Shown here: in pieces, positions 17,203-25,676 of the stretch
Numbering within the stretch: position 1 is the stretch's first letter
Layout of the letters: each line of letters starts with the position of its first letter
Position numbers and translations under genes: made by a program
Assembly (NCBI RefSeq): GCF_001552215.1
Contig: NZ_BCQT01000011.1
Span: 124,001-188,000 of the forward strand
Source: Actinomadura macra NBRC 14102
Lineage (GTDB): Bacteria; Actinomycetota; Actinomycetes; Streptosporangiales; Streptosporangiaceae
DNA: 64,000 nucleotides
Direction: 5' to 3'
Notes under the pieces: generated by a model
What the model saw: the letters and a program-made list of their open reading frames with translations, nothing else
What the model was told of the DNA's origin: nothing
The model's database searches: none

Positions 17203-18023
17203 CTCAACCGATCACGGGCTCGCACGCGCGTTCGTCCGATGAGGCGTTCGTCGTCATCGACGACGTCTCCTTCGCCTATCCCGGCAGTCCTCAGCCGATC
17301 CTGCGGGATGTCAGCCTGACGCTGCGGCGCGGGGAGTTCTTCGTCCTGCTCGGCCCCAGCGGATGCGGCAAGACCACGATCCTCAACCAGGTCGCGGGAT
17401 TCGAGCGGCCCACCACGGGCTCGATCAGCATGGACGGTAAGCCGGTCGCCGGCCCTGGACCCGACCGCGCCGTCATCTTCCAGGGAGACGACTCCCTGCT
17501 GGGCTGGCTCAACGTCCGGCACAACGTCGAGTTCGGGTTGCGGGCCCTGCGCACTCCCGCCACCGAGCGGGCCCAGCGTGTGCAGCGCGCACTCGAAATG
17601 GTCGAGTTGGACCGGCAGCAGGGCAAGTTCCCGCATGAGCTGTCGGGCGGGATGAAGCAGCGCGTCCAGATCGCGCGCGCCCTGGTGGTCGACGCGCCCG
17701 TCCTGTTGATGGACGAGCCGTTCGGCGCGCTGGACGCGCAGACCCGGACCACCCTTCAAGACGCACTGGCCGGGCTCTGGGAGCAATCCCAGCGGACCGT
17801 TCTGTTCATCACGCACGACATTTCCGAGGCGCTCATCCTTGGCGACCGGATCGGCGTGATGACCTCCGGACCGGCTGCGCGGCTCCAAACGGTGATGGAC
17901 AACCCGCTGCCGCGGCCGCGCGCACGCGGCACCGCGGAATTCGCGGAACTGTACCGAGAGATAGAGGAAGCGGTCACCGCCGCGAAGTCTCGTCCATCGG
18001 TCGCCGCCCAGGAGCCCAGGTGA
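17199..18023 (+). CDS. ABC transporter ATPase, SsuB/TauB type
   Basis: 274 residues with Walker A GPSGCGKTT, Q-loop region, signature LSGGMKQR and Walker B VLLMDEPF followed by ALDAQTR. It powers import for the permeases at 18020 and 18811 and the binding protein at 15143. Its stop overlaps the first permease start by GTGA, showing coupled translation. Confidence 0.9.
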   Translation: MTQPITGSHARSSDEAFVVIDDVSFAYPGSPQPILRDVSLTLRRGEFFVLLGPSGCGKTTILNQVAGFERPTTGSISMDGKPVAGPGPDRAVIFQGDDSLLGWLNVRHNVEFGLRALRTPATERAQRVQRALEMVELDRQQGKFPHELSGGMKQRVQIARALVVDAPVLLMDEPFGALDAQTRTTLQDALAGLWEQSQRTVLFITHDISEALILGDRIGVMTSGPAARLQTVMDNPLPRPRARGTAEFAELYREIEEAVTAAKSRPSVAAQEPR

Positions 18024-18814
18024 ACCGGGTCGGGGTGAGTTCTGGACACTGGCGCTGGCAGCGGCCCGCCCTGAACATCCTCGCGGTGCTGGTGGCCGTG
18101 CTCGCCTGGCACGGTGCGGCGTTGTGGAAGGACAACCTGCTGGTCTTTCCCACCCCGCTGACCTGCCTGTCGGCGCTGGGTGACGTGCTGTCCGATGCCG
18201 AGCAGCGCGGACAACTGCTCATCACGCTGAGGCGGGTGATCATCGGGTTCGCGATGGGCAGCGCCCTGGGGATCGCGGTCGGCAGCCTGATCGGCAGCGT
18301 CCGGAGTATCGCGGTGACACTCGAACCGGTCGTCCATTTCCTCCGGTCGGTGACCCCGGTCGCCTGGATCATCCCCGCCACCATCTGGCTGGGTGTGGGG
18401 GAGGGCTCGCTGCGATTCATCGTGGTCTACGCGACGGTCTTCCCGGTGACGATCAACACCTTGATGGGCCTGTCCCAGGTACCGGCCAACAAGGTGCGGA
18501 TGGCGCGCACGTTCGGCGCCTCCCGGCTGCGCATCTACCGGTCGATCATCGTGCCGGGCGCCGTGCCGTACATCGTCACCGGAATGCGCCTGTCACTGGG
18601 CTACTCGTTCATGAGCGTCGTCGCGGCGGAGATGGTGGCGGGCAAGGACGGCATCGGATACCTGATCTACCATTCGCGCATCTTCTTCGACACCCCGACG
18701 ATGTTCGCCGGGATCCTGCTGCTCGGAGCTTCCGGGCTGCTGTTCGACAAGGTGTTCAGCGTCGCCACCCACCGCGGCCTCGCCCGCTTCTACGCCGGGC
18801 AGGTGAACCAGTGA
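18020..18814 (+). CDS. ABC transporter permease, SsuC/TauC type (first)
   Basis: 264 residues, about six membrane helices. The inner-membrane coupling motif lies in MARTFGASRLRIYRSIIVPGAVPYI (the EAA-like loop). Its GTG start overlaps the ATPase stop and its stop overlaps the second permease start. Two different permease genes suggest a heterodimeric channel, which is less usual than one SsuC homodimer. Confidence 0.87.
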   Translation: MNRVGVSSGHWRWQRPALNILAVLVAVLAWHGAALWKDNLLVFPTPLTCLSALGDVLSDAEQRGQLLITLRRVIIGFAMGSALGIAVGSLIGSVRSIAVTLEPVVHFLRSVTPVAWIIPATIWLGVGEGSLRFIVVYATVFPVTINTLMGLSQVPANKVRMARTFGASRLRIYRSIIVPGAVPYIVTGMRLSLGYSFMSVVAAEMVAGKDGIGYLIYHSRIFFDTPTMFAGILLLGASGLLFDKVFSVATHRGLARFYAGQVNQ

Positions 18815-19650
18815 GCACGACCTCACGCGCCCAGACCAACCGTGTCGCCGCGAACCGGGCGAAGCGTGATGCCGCGAGGCGAGCGAGGCGGCGCGGGGTT
18901 CCCGTGGCCGTCGCCGGCATCTGCGTACTCCTCATCGGGTGGGAGGTGCTCTCCCGCGCCTACGGCAAGCCGCTGCTGTTCCCCGGACCAGCGGACACCG
19001 GCTCCGCTCTGATCGACGGTCTGACCAGCGGAGACATCGGGACCGCAGCGGCCTCCAGCGTGCTGCGCGTGCTGACCGGTCTGCTCGTCGGTTCCCTGGC
19101 CGGAGTCCTGCTCGGCCTGTTGTCGGGGTCCAGCAGGGTGATCGAGGCGTTGCTCGAACCGTTCATCAACGTGTTCCGGTTCATCCCACCGCTGGCCTGG
19201 TTCGCTCCGGCCCTGCTGTGGCTGGGGTCGGGGGAGACGTCCAAGATCGCGCTGATCGTCTACACCTCGGTGTTCGTCGTCGCCGTGAACACGGCCGCCG
19301 GTGTCAAGGCGGTGCCGCGGAACATGATCCGGATGGCGCGCACGTACGGAGCGAGCCCGATCAGGCTGTTCTTCGTCGTCCGGCTGCCCGCCAGCCTTCC
19401 CTACATCTTCTCCGGTGTGCGCATCGCGATGGGCAACGCCTTCATGACGGTGGTCACCGCGGAGATGCTCGGCGCCTCGTCCGGCCTCGGTGTCCTGATC
19501 ACCGAGGGGACCGCCAACACCGACGTCCGCGGGGTCTTCGCCGCGCTGATCGTCCTCGGCACGCTGGGGCTGTGCGCCGACCGTGCGTTCGTCCACCTGC
19601 TGCGACGGTACGGCGGCCGGTTCTCGGCCCGGACCCTCGGGGGGCCGTGA
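18811..19650 (+). CDS. ABC transporter permease, SsuC/TauC type (second)
   Basis: 279 residues with a basic cytoplasmic start (AKRDAARRARRRG), about six membrane segments and the coupling loop MARTYGASPIRLFFVVRLPAS. Clearly related to the permease at 18020, so it probably forms the other half of the channel. It starts with GTG overlapping the upstream stop. Confidence 0.87.
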   Translation: MSTTSRAQTNRVAANRAKRDAARRARRRGVPVAVAGICVLLIGWEVLSRAYGKPLLFPGPADTGSALIDGLTSGDIGTAAASSVLRVLTGLLVGSLAGVLLGLLSGSSRVIEALLEPFINVFRFIPPLAWFAPALLWLGSGETSKIALIVYTSVFVVAVNTAAGVKAVPRNMIRMARTYGASPIRLFFVVRLPASLPYIFSGVRIAMGNAFMTVVTAEMLGASSGLGVLITEGTANTDVRGVFAALIVLGTLGLCADRAFVHLLRRYGGRFSARTLGGP

Positions 19651-19708
19651 CGGGAGCGGCGACGGCACGAGCAGACAACGCAAACGATCGAGGGACACAG
19701 GAGAAGCC

Positions 19709-19774
19709 ATGAGTACAGACCGCCGGTCGGCGCCGTCACCCGCCGTCACGCGGGCGGGGGGTCTGGTCCGATGA
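19709..19774 (+). CDS. 21-residue minicistron before the epimerase gene
   Basis: A strong ribosome site (CAGGAGAAGCC) precedes ATG 19709; the frame encodes MSTDRRSAPSPAVTRAGGLVR and stops in an ATGA overlap with the epimerase start at 19771. The epimerase itself has no ribosome site of its own, so it probably depends on re-initiation after this peptide. It may be a true leader peptide with regulatory function. Confidence 0.5.
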   Translation: MSTDRRSAPSPAVTRAGGLVR

Positions 19775-20745
19775 CGACACTGGTCACGGGTGCGTCCGGT
19801 TTCGTCGGCAGGTACGTGGTAGGTGAGCTGCTCTCCGCCGGAGCCGACGTCGTCGCTCTGGACCACGCCCCCGCCTCCGGGCTGCCGCCGTCCCCCCGGC
19901 TGACCGCCGTCCAGGGCGATGTCCGGGACCTCAGGCAGTTGACGCGCATCGCGCACGAGCACGGGGTCGACCGGATCATCCACCTGGCTTCGCTGCTGGC
20001 CCCGGCGTCGCAGCAGGACCCGTACCACGCGCTCGAAGTGAACGTCATCGGGACCCAGAACCTGATGGAGGTCGCGCTGGTCCAGGGCGTCACCCACCTC
20101 ACCTGGGCGAGCTCGATGGCGGTGTTCGGCCACCAGACACAGGCCGACGGCGGCGCCGAGGAGTTCACCGAGGCCAGCCGTCACTGCCCCGACAACGTCT
20201 ACGGCGTCACCAAGTCCTACGCCGAGGGAATCTCGCTCGCCTACCGCGAACGGTACGGCCTCACCACCGTCGGGCTGCGGATCGGCCTGGTGTACGGGCA
20301 GGGCAAGGAACGCGGCGAAGGGCTGTTCACCGAGCATCTTTTCGACCGGCCCGCGCGCGACCGGGATTCCGTCGTGCCGTTCGGAGACGACGTGTTCTCC
20401 TGGCAGTACGTTCGCGATGTCGCCAAGGCATTCATCCTGGTCAACGGCCGCGATGAGACTGATCAGGGCATTTACAACCTGCCCGGCACGGTGGCGAGCA
20501 TGCAGGACGCCGTGGGCCTGGTCCGGGAACTGCGTCCCCGCGTGTCCATTCGCTCCGAACCCGGCCGTTTGGGTTTCCCCCACCGGTTCAGCGTGAGCGC
20601 TTTCGAAAAGCTCGCCGGGGACGAATACCGCCTGACCCCGCTACGCGACGCTTTCGCGGAGACGCTGGACCGGCTGCGCCAGGACAGCGGCGCCGTCGAC
20701 ACGACGAGTACGGGAGGTGAGCGTGGGAACGCTCGAACTGAGTGA
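19771..20745 (+). CDS. NAD-dependent epimerase/dehydratase (extended SDR)
   Basis: 324 residues. The Rossmann start is TTLVTGASGFVGRYVVGELL, and YGVTKSYAE carries the YxxxK catalytic pair; ASSMAVFG supplies the serine. This is the extended SDR fold that acts on nucleotide sugars or on hydroxyacyl substrates. In this catabolic operon a dehydrogenase on a pathway intermediate is more likely than sugar modification. Its end overlaps the next gene by 23 bases. No ribosome site lies directly before the ATG (see 19709-19774). Confidence 0.82.
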   Translation: MTTLVTGASGFVGRYVVGELLSAGADVVALDHAPASGLPPSPRLTAVQGDVRDLRQLTRIAHEHGVDRIIHLASLLAPASQQDPYHALEVNVIGTQNLMEVALVQGVTHLTWASSMAVFGHQTQADGGAEEFTEASRHCPDNVYGVTKSYAEGISLAYRERYGLTTVGLRIGLVYGQGKERGEGLFTEHLFDRPARDRDSVVPFGDDVFSWQYVRDVAKAFILVNGRDETDQGIYNLPGTVASMQDAVGLVRELRPRVSIRSEPGRLGFPHRFSVSAFEKLAGDEYRLTPLRDAFAETLDRLRQDSGAVDTTSTGGERGNARTE

Positions 20746-21541
20746 CGGGTCCGTGGTCTGGTACGAGCGCCGGGGAACCGGCCCGACGATCCTGGACATT
20801 CACGGGAGCGGTTTCGGGCACCGGAACTTCGCGATGCTGACGCCGCTTCTCGTCGACTCCTTCGACGTGATCGACCTGGACCTGCCCGGCTACGGGCAGA
20901 GCGTCGCGAAGGGCCGGCTGGGCGTGGCCGAGTGGGCCGGCTACATCGCCGAGTTCATCGAGCGACTGATCGGCGGTCCCGTCCACGTGCACGGCACCTC
21001 GATGGGGGCCCTGGTCGCCACCACCCTCGCCGCGGACCATCCCGAGGTCCTGAAGGACCTCATCCTGTCCTGCTGCCTGTTCCGCTACGACAACGCCGCC
21101 CGGCACATGCGGCACACTTGGAAGCGCGGCGCGATGGACAGCGGTATGGTCCAGGTCGCCGACCAGACAGCCGCGGCCGGGTTCTCTCGCGGCTTCTACG
21201 ATCGCCCGGATGCCACGGAGGTCCTGGACCGGCTGCGAACCGCGATGGGCTCCAATGACCCGAAGTCGTTCGTCGCGGGCACGGAGAGCCTGGAGGCGAT
21301 GGACCTGTCGGACCTGCTACCCCGGCTGCCCCGAACCCTGCTGCTCGGAGGCGACGAAGACCAGATGACACCGCCCGCCCCGGCGGGAAGCGGTGTCGGC
21401 TTCGATACGGCTACGACAATCATCCCGGACGCGGAACTCCACATTCTGGAGAACTGCGGTCACTATCTGGTCCTGGAGCAGCCGGAACGTGCCGCCGAGG
21501 TCATCAAGCAGTTCGTCCTCCACCCCGGTCATTCCCGATGA
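20723..21541 (+). CDS. Alpha/beta hydrolase
   Basis: 272 residues: HGSGFGHRNF (oxyanion region), HGTSMGA (nucleophile serine), GGDEDQMTP (acid) and ENCGHYLVLEQP (base). GGGAGG at 20712-20717 places translation at GTG 20723 and not at the earlier GTG 20717, which it overlaps. Likely an esterase or C-C hydrolase working on an intermediate of the epimerase or LLM steps. Substrate unknown. Confidence 0.82.
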   Translation: MGTLELSDGSVVWYERRGTGPTILDIHGSGFGHRNFAMLTPLLVDSFDVIDLDLPGYGQSVAKGRLGVAEWAGYIAEFIERLIGGPVHVHGTSMGALVATTLAADHPEVLKDLILSCCLFRYDNAARHMRHTWKRGAMDSGMVQVADQTAAAGFSRGFYDRPDATEVLDRLRTAMGSNDPKSFVAGTESLEAMDLSDLLPRLPRTLLLGGDEDQMTPPAPAGSGVGFDTATTIIPDAELHILENCGHYLVLEQPERAAEVIKQFVLHPGHSR

Positions 21542-21620
21542 GCAGCCTCGACCGACGAGCCGGGGCGCCGTGGACGCGCAGGCCCCTTCGTCCGCCCCTT
21601 CGTCCGCCACGCTCGCCGTC

Positions 21621-21651
21621 CGCGGATGTGGCATATCTGCCATGATCCGCG
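21621..21651. promoter_or_regulatory. Long dyad upstream of GntR gene, candidate auto-operator
   Basis: Nested arms CGCGGAT...ATCCGCG (7 bp) and TGGCA-TATC-TGCCA (5 bp) share one centre, 31 bases in all, and end 32 bases before the GntR start at 21683. The position and symmetry are typical of autoregulation. Confidence 0.5.
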
Positions 21652-21682
21652 ACAGCCGTACGTCCATCAGGAGGAGAAGAGA

Positions 21683-22438
21683 ATGACCAGCGAGCCGTCA
21701 TCACGGGCGAAGGCCCGATCGTCTCGCGCCATCAGGTTGGACTTGCCGAGTGACACCGCGAGCCAATCGCAGGTCACCGACACGGTGGAGCAGCGCATCG
21801 CCCAGGAACTGCGCCGCTTGATCGCCGAGGGCGATCTCGCTCCCGGAGCCCATCTGCCGCTGCGCCAGCTCGCGGCGCACTTCGGGGTCAGCATCACTCC
21901 GGTCCGGGTGGCGCTGATCGAGCTGGCCGCGGCGGGACTGGTGGTCAGCCGTCCACATACCGGCATGCGTGTCGCGCCGATGTCCCTGGAGGAATTCGAG
22001 GAGGTCTGGACGACCAGGGTGAGCCTGGAGTGGTGGCTCACGCGCAGGGCGGTCGAGCAGATCGAGGACCGGGACATCGAGCACCTGCGCGGTGCGTTGG
22101 AGAAGATCCAGCACGCCGCGCGGAGCCAGGCGGAATGGCCGGAGTACGTCGGGCACAGCTGGAACTACCGCCGTTACCTCTACTCGCTCGCCAATCGGCC
22201 GCAGATGTTGAACAGCCTGGACACGATGTACGTGCGATCGGCCAGGTACAGCCGGCTCATGCTCGTCGACGGCGAGCGGATCCACCGGGCGGCCGCCTCG
22301 ATGGAAGAGGTGCACGCCGCCGTGGAACGGCGCGATGCCACCGCGGCGCAGCAGGTGCTACGACGCGGAATGGAATGGACGATGGAGGCCGCACTCAAGC
22401 AGTTCGTCAGCGATCTGCCCGCCACGCCGCAATGGTGA
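21683..22438 (+). CDS. GntR-family regulator, FCD type
   Basis: 251 residues. The N-terminal helix-turn-helix has LRQLAAHFGVSITPVRVALIEL then GLVVSRPHTGMRV; the C-terminal all-helical FCD effector domain runs from about residue 100. A GGAGGAGAAG site precedes ATG 21683. Its stop overlaps the asparaginase start, so repressor and enzyme are made together. The dyad at 21621-21651 is its likely own operator. Confidence 0.87.
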   Translation: MTSEPSSRAKARSSRAIRLDLPSDTASQSQVTDTVEQRIAQELRRLIAEGDLAPGAHLPLRQLAAHFGVSITPVRVALIELAAAGLVVSRPHTGMRVAPMSLEEFEEVWTTRVSLEWWLTRRAVEQIEDRDIEHLRGALEKIQHAARSQAEWPEYVGHSWNYRRYLYSLANRPQMLNSLDTMYVRSARYSRLMLVDGERIHRAAASMEEVHAAVERRDATAAQQVLRRGMEWTMEAALKQFVSDLPATPQW

Positions 22439-23430
22439 GGGACGAGCCCCCTCGGGTGGCGGTGTTCTCCCTCGGCGGCACGATCGCGTCCACGAACACG
22501 CCGGGGGTGGACGGTGGCGGGGTCACGCCGCGGCTCGCCGCGAAGGAGTTGCTGGCCGGCGTCCCCGGGCTGCCCGACTCCGCCGAGCTGGAGGCGGTGA
22601 CGTTCCGGCAGACCGCGTCCGGGGACCTCACCTTCGACGATCTCACCGCCCTCGCGGCGGAGATCGAGACGCGGTTCGAGGCCGGGGCGGCGGGCGTCGT
22701 GGTCGTCCAGGGGACCGACACCATCGAGGAGACCTCCTTCGCCCTCGACCTGCTCATCGACGCGCCGAACCCGGTCGTGGTGACCGGGGCCATGCGCAAC
22801 CCGACCCTGGCGAGCCCGGACGGACCGGCGAATCTGCGCGCCGCCGTCCAGGTCGCCGCATCGCCCGAGGCCCGCGGGCTCGGCTCGCTGGTGGTGCTCA
22901 ACGACGAGATCCACGCGGCGCGGTTCGTCAGCAAGACCCACACCTCCAGCCCCGCGGCCTTCCGCTCCATGACGGCCGGGCCGATCGGATGGCTGGTCGA
23001 GGGACGGCCCAGGATCGTGCTGCGGACCACGCCACTGCCCGGCATTCCCGTGCCCACCGGGCCCATACCGCCGGTGGCGCTGCTGACGATGTGCCTTGGC
23101 GAGGACGAACGCCTCATCGAGCAGGTCAGCGCCCTGGGGTACGCCGGGCTCGTCGTCGAGTCCTTCGGCGGCGGCCACGTCTCCGCGCGTACCGTCTCCG
23201 CCCTGGAGCGGCTTGCCGCGACGATGCCGGTGGTGCTCGCCTCGCGGACCGGCGGCGGCGACATGCTCCAGGCGACCTACGGCTTCCCCGGCTCCGAACG
23301 CGATCTCATCGCCCGCGGGCTGATTCCGGCGGGATACCTCGACGGTCTGAAGGCCCGCATCCTGCTCAGCCTGCTGCTCGGAAACGGCACTGGCATCGAG
23401 CAGGTACGAGCGGCATACGCCGGTGTCTAG
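22432..23430 (+). CDS. L-asparaginase/glutaminase-family amidohydrolase
   Basis: 332 residues. FSLGGTIAST near the N-terminus and VVQGTDTIEET are the two threonine-bearing signatures of type I/II asparaginases. No signal sequence is seen, so it is cytoplasmic. The ATG overlaps the GntR stop and lacks its own ribosome site. In a catabolic cluster it may act on an amide intermediate rather than in nitrogen metabolism. The stop overlaps the convergent LysR gene by four bases. Confidence 0.88.
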   Translation: MVRDEPPRVAVFSLGGTIASTNTPGVDGGGVTPRLAAKELLAGVPGLPDSAELEAVTFRQTASGDLTFDDLTALAAEIETRFEAGAAGVVVVQGTDTIEETSFALDLLIDAPNPVVVTGAMRNPTLASPDGPANLRAAVQVAASPEARGLGSLVVLNDEIHAARFVSKTHTSSPAAFRSMTAGPIGWLVEGRPRIVLRTTPLPGIPVPTGPIPPVALLTMCLGEDERLIEQVSALGYAGLVVESFGGGHVSARTVSALERLAATMPVVLASRTGGGDMLQATYGFPGSERDLIARGLIPAGYLDGLKARILLSLLLGNGTGIEQVRAAYAGV

Positions 23431-24389
23431 GAGCCGCCGTCGTCCGGCTGCGCCGAGGGCCATCGCCCCAGGCGGAGGGCCGAACGAATCTGGCGGGCCA
23501 GTTCTTTGACGACGATGTCGGCAGCGGGTGCTCTGCGTCCTGTCCGGGGTGTGCCGAGCACGATGGAGCGCCACATCGTGGGTTCGCGCAGTGGCGCCGC
23601 GCTCAAGGAGCCGTTGGCGACGTCCTCGGCGATGCCGACGCCGGGCAGGATCGTCCAGCCGTGGCCGCTGCGCACGAGCTGTTTCTGCACGTGCATGGAG
23701 TTGGTCTGCACGACGATGTTCAGCGCCGTCTCGGCCTGCGCGGCGGCCGCGTCGATCAGCGCCCGCAATCCGTGGCCGGACGCGGGCATCACCACAGGAT
23801 GCAACGCGACCTGCTCGAAGGGGACCGGCTCGGCGGCCCGGAGCCCGGCCGACGCCGGCGCGACCGCCCACAGCTTCTCGCGCACCAGCGGCTTGACGTT
23901 CAGCGACGGGGTGTCGGCGAGGTCGTACAGCAGGGACAGATCCAGATCGCCGTCGTCCAGCCACTGCTGCAGATGCCCGGAGTACGCGGTGAGCACGCGC
24001 AGCTCGATGCCCGGGTGGTCTCGGGCGATGGCGGACACGAGCGGTTCGGCCAGCAGGTCGCTGGCACTGTCGAGCAGCCCGACGGTCACGATGCCGGTCA
24101 CCACGCCCGGCGTCGGCTGGATCTCCGCTCGGGCCCGTTCGAGTTCGTTCAGGGCGCGCCTGGCACGCTCCAGCAGGAGCACGCCGGCGTCGGTGAGCCG
24201 CATGCCCTGCCGGGTCCGCTCGAACAGCGCGACACCCAGGTCCTGTTCCAGCGCGCGGATCTGCCGCGTGACGGCCGGCTGGACCAGGTGCAGCAGCTCC
24301 GCCGCGCGGGTCACGCTCCCGACTTCGGCTACCGTCACCAGCGCTTTGAGCTGCTTGACGTCCACGGGCCCACCATTCGCGCTCGGCAT
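23427..24389 (-). CDS. LysR-family regulator
   Basis: About 320 residues: N-terminal helix-turn-helix with VGSVTRAAELLHLVQPAVTRQI and the type-2 periplasmic-binding effector domain from about residue 95. ATG 24389 is used here; GTG 24365 gives the more usual LysR start (VDVKQLK), and neither has a good ribosome site. It is transcribed away from the CaiB gene; the AT-rich spacer 24390-24435 probably holds the shared LysR operator. It is the likely activator of the 24475-26843 pair. Confidence 0.85.
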   Translation of the reverse strand: MPSANGGPVDVKQLKALVTVAEVGSVTRAAELLHLVQPAVTRQIRALEQDLGVALFERTRQGMRLTDAGVLLLERARRALNELERARAEIQPTPGVVTGIVTVGLLDSASDLLAEPLVSAIARDHPGIELRVLTAYSGHLQQWLDDGDLDLSLLYDLADTPSLNVKPLVREKLWAVAPASAGLRAAEPVPFEQVALHPVVMPASGHGLRALIDAAAAQAETALNIVVQTNSMHVQKQLVRSGHGWTILPGVGIAEDVANGSLSAAPLREPTMWRSIVLGTPRTGRRAPAADIVVKELARQIRSALRLGRWPSAQPDDGGS

Positions 24390-24474
24390 GAAAACATCAG
24401 GAATCATTATTTTACTCGAATCAACATAACCAACGATGATGGGTCTCCCCGACCGGATATCTGGAGGTCGCCGT

Positions 24475-25659
24475 ATGACCGAACGTCCGCTCTCCGACAT
24501 CACCGTCGTGAGTCTTGAACAGGCGGTGGCGGCGCCGTTCGCCACCCGCCAGCTCGCGGACCTCGGCGCACGCGTGATCAAAGTGGAGCGGCCCGGGGGA
24601 GGGGATTTCGCACGCCGGTACGACACGACGGTGCACGGCCAGTCGAGCTACTTCGTCTGGCTCAACCGGTCGAAGGAGTCGCTGACCCTGGACGTGAAGT
24701 CCCCGCGCGGCCGTGAGGTCCTGGGGGAACTGCTCGCCGGAGCCGATGTGTTCGTGCAGAACCTGGCTCCGGGCGCCGCGGCCCGCTTGGGGGTGGACTC
24801 CGCATCCTTGACCGCCCGGTACCCGTCGTTGATCCCGTGCACCATCTCCGGTTACGGCACGTCCGGTCCCTGGGCGGACCGGAAGGCATACGACCTGCTC
24901 GTCCAGTGCCAGACCGGCCTGGTCTCGCTGACGGGCACCGCCGAAGCGACCGCACGCGTCGGGGTGTCGGTCGCCGACATCGCCGCGGGCATGTACGCCT
25001 ACTCCGGGATTCTCACCGCGCTGTACACCCGGGCGACCACCGGTTCGGCACGCGCCGTGGAGGTCTCGCTGTTCGAAGCTCTGGGGGAATGGATGAGCCA
25101 GCCCGCCTATTACACGCGGTACGGGGGCACGCCGCCGCCGCGAATCGGTACGCAGCACGCCACCATCGCGCCGTACGGCGCCTACACCGCGGCCGACGGC
25201 GGGGATGTGCTGTTCTCCGTCCAGAACGAACGGGAGTGGGTCGCTCTCTGCGAGCGATTCCTTGAGCGTCCGGAACTGGTGGACGACCCGCGGTTCGCCA
25301 CCGGAGCCGCTCGGGTGACCCATCGGGAAGAGCTCAACGCGATCATCGTCGAACGGTTCCGGCAAGCCGGCAGCGGCGAAATCATGGAAGCACTGGACGG
25401 CGCGGGAATCGCCAATTCCGGAGTGAACGACGTCCGTGAGTTCGTCGCCCACCCGGTGCTCGCCGAGCGCGACCGTTGGCACGACGTGGGCATTCCCGGT
25501 GCCGTGGTGGAAGCACTCCTACCGCCGGCGGACCTGGCCGGAATCTCCCCGCGGATGGACCCGGTGCCCGCGGCCGGTGAGCACACCGAACAGATCCTGG
25601 CCGAACTGGGGCGCTCCGCGGCACAGATCGATGACCTGCGCGCCGACGGCGTGATCTGA
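24475..25659 (+). CDS. CaiB/BaiF-type (class III) CoA-transferase
   Basis: 394 residues: LEQAVAAPFATRQLADLGARVIKVERP at the start, then LNRSKESLTLDVKSPRGREVL; the aspartate of SVADIAAGMYAYSGIL matches the catalytic Asp of formyl-CoA transferase. It would move CoA between carboxylic acids. GGAGG eight bases before ATG 24475 fixes the start over an in-frame codon at 24436. The acyl-CoA dehydrogenase follows 17 bases later, so the CoA ester formed is probably oxidised next. Confidence 0.88.
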   Translation: MTERPLSDITVVSLEQAVAAPFATRQLADLGARVIKVERPGGGDFARRYDTTVHGQSSYFVWLNRSKESLTLDVKSPRGREVLGELLAGADVFVQNLAPGAAARLGVDSASLTARYPSLIPCTISGYGTSGPWADRKAYDLLVQCQTGLVSLTGTAEATARVGVSVADIAAGMYAYSGILTALYTRATTGSARAVEVSLFEALGEWMSQPAYYTRYGGTPPPRIGTQHATIAPYGAYTAADGGDVLFSVQNEREWVALCERFLERPELVDDPRFATGAARVTHREELNAIIVERFRQAGSGEIMEALDGAGIANSGVNDVREFVAHPVLAERDRWHDVGIPGAVVEALLPPADLAGISPRMDPVPAAGEHTEQILAELGRSAAQIDDLRADGVI

Positions 25660-25676
25660 CAGAGCTGGGAGGAACA

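Noticed and set aside
20717..20722. GTG 20717 as the hydrolase start
   Set aside because: It lies inside the GGGAGG ribosome site that serves GTG 20723.
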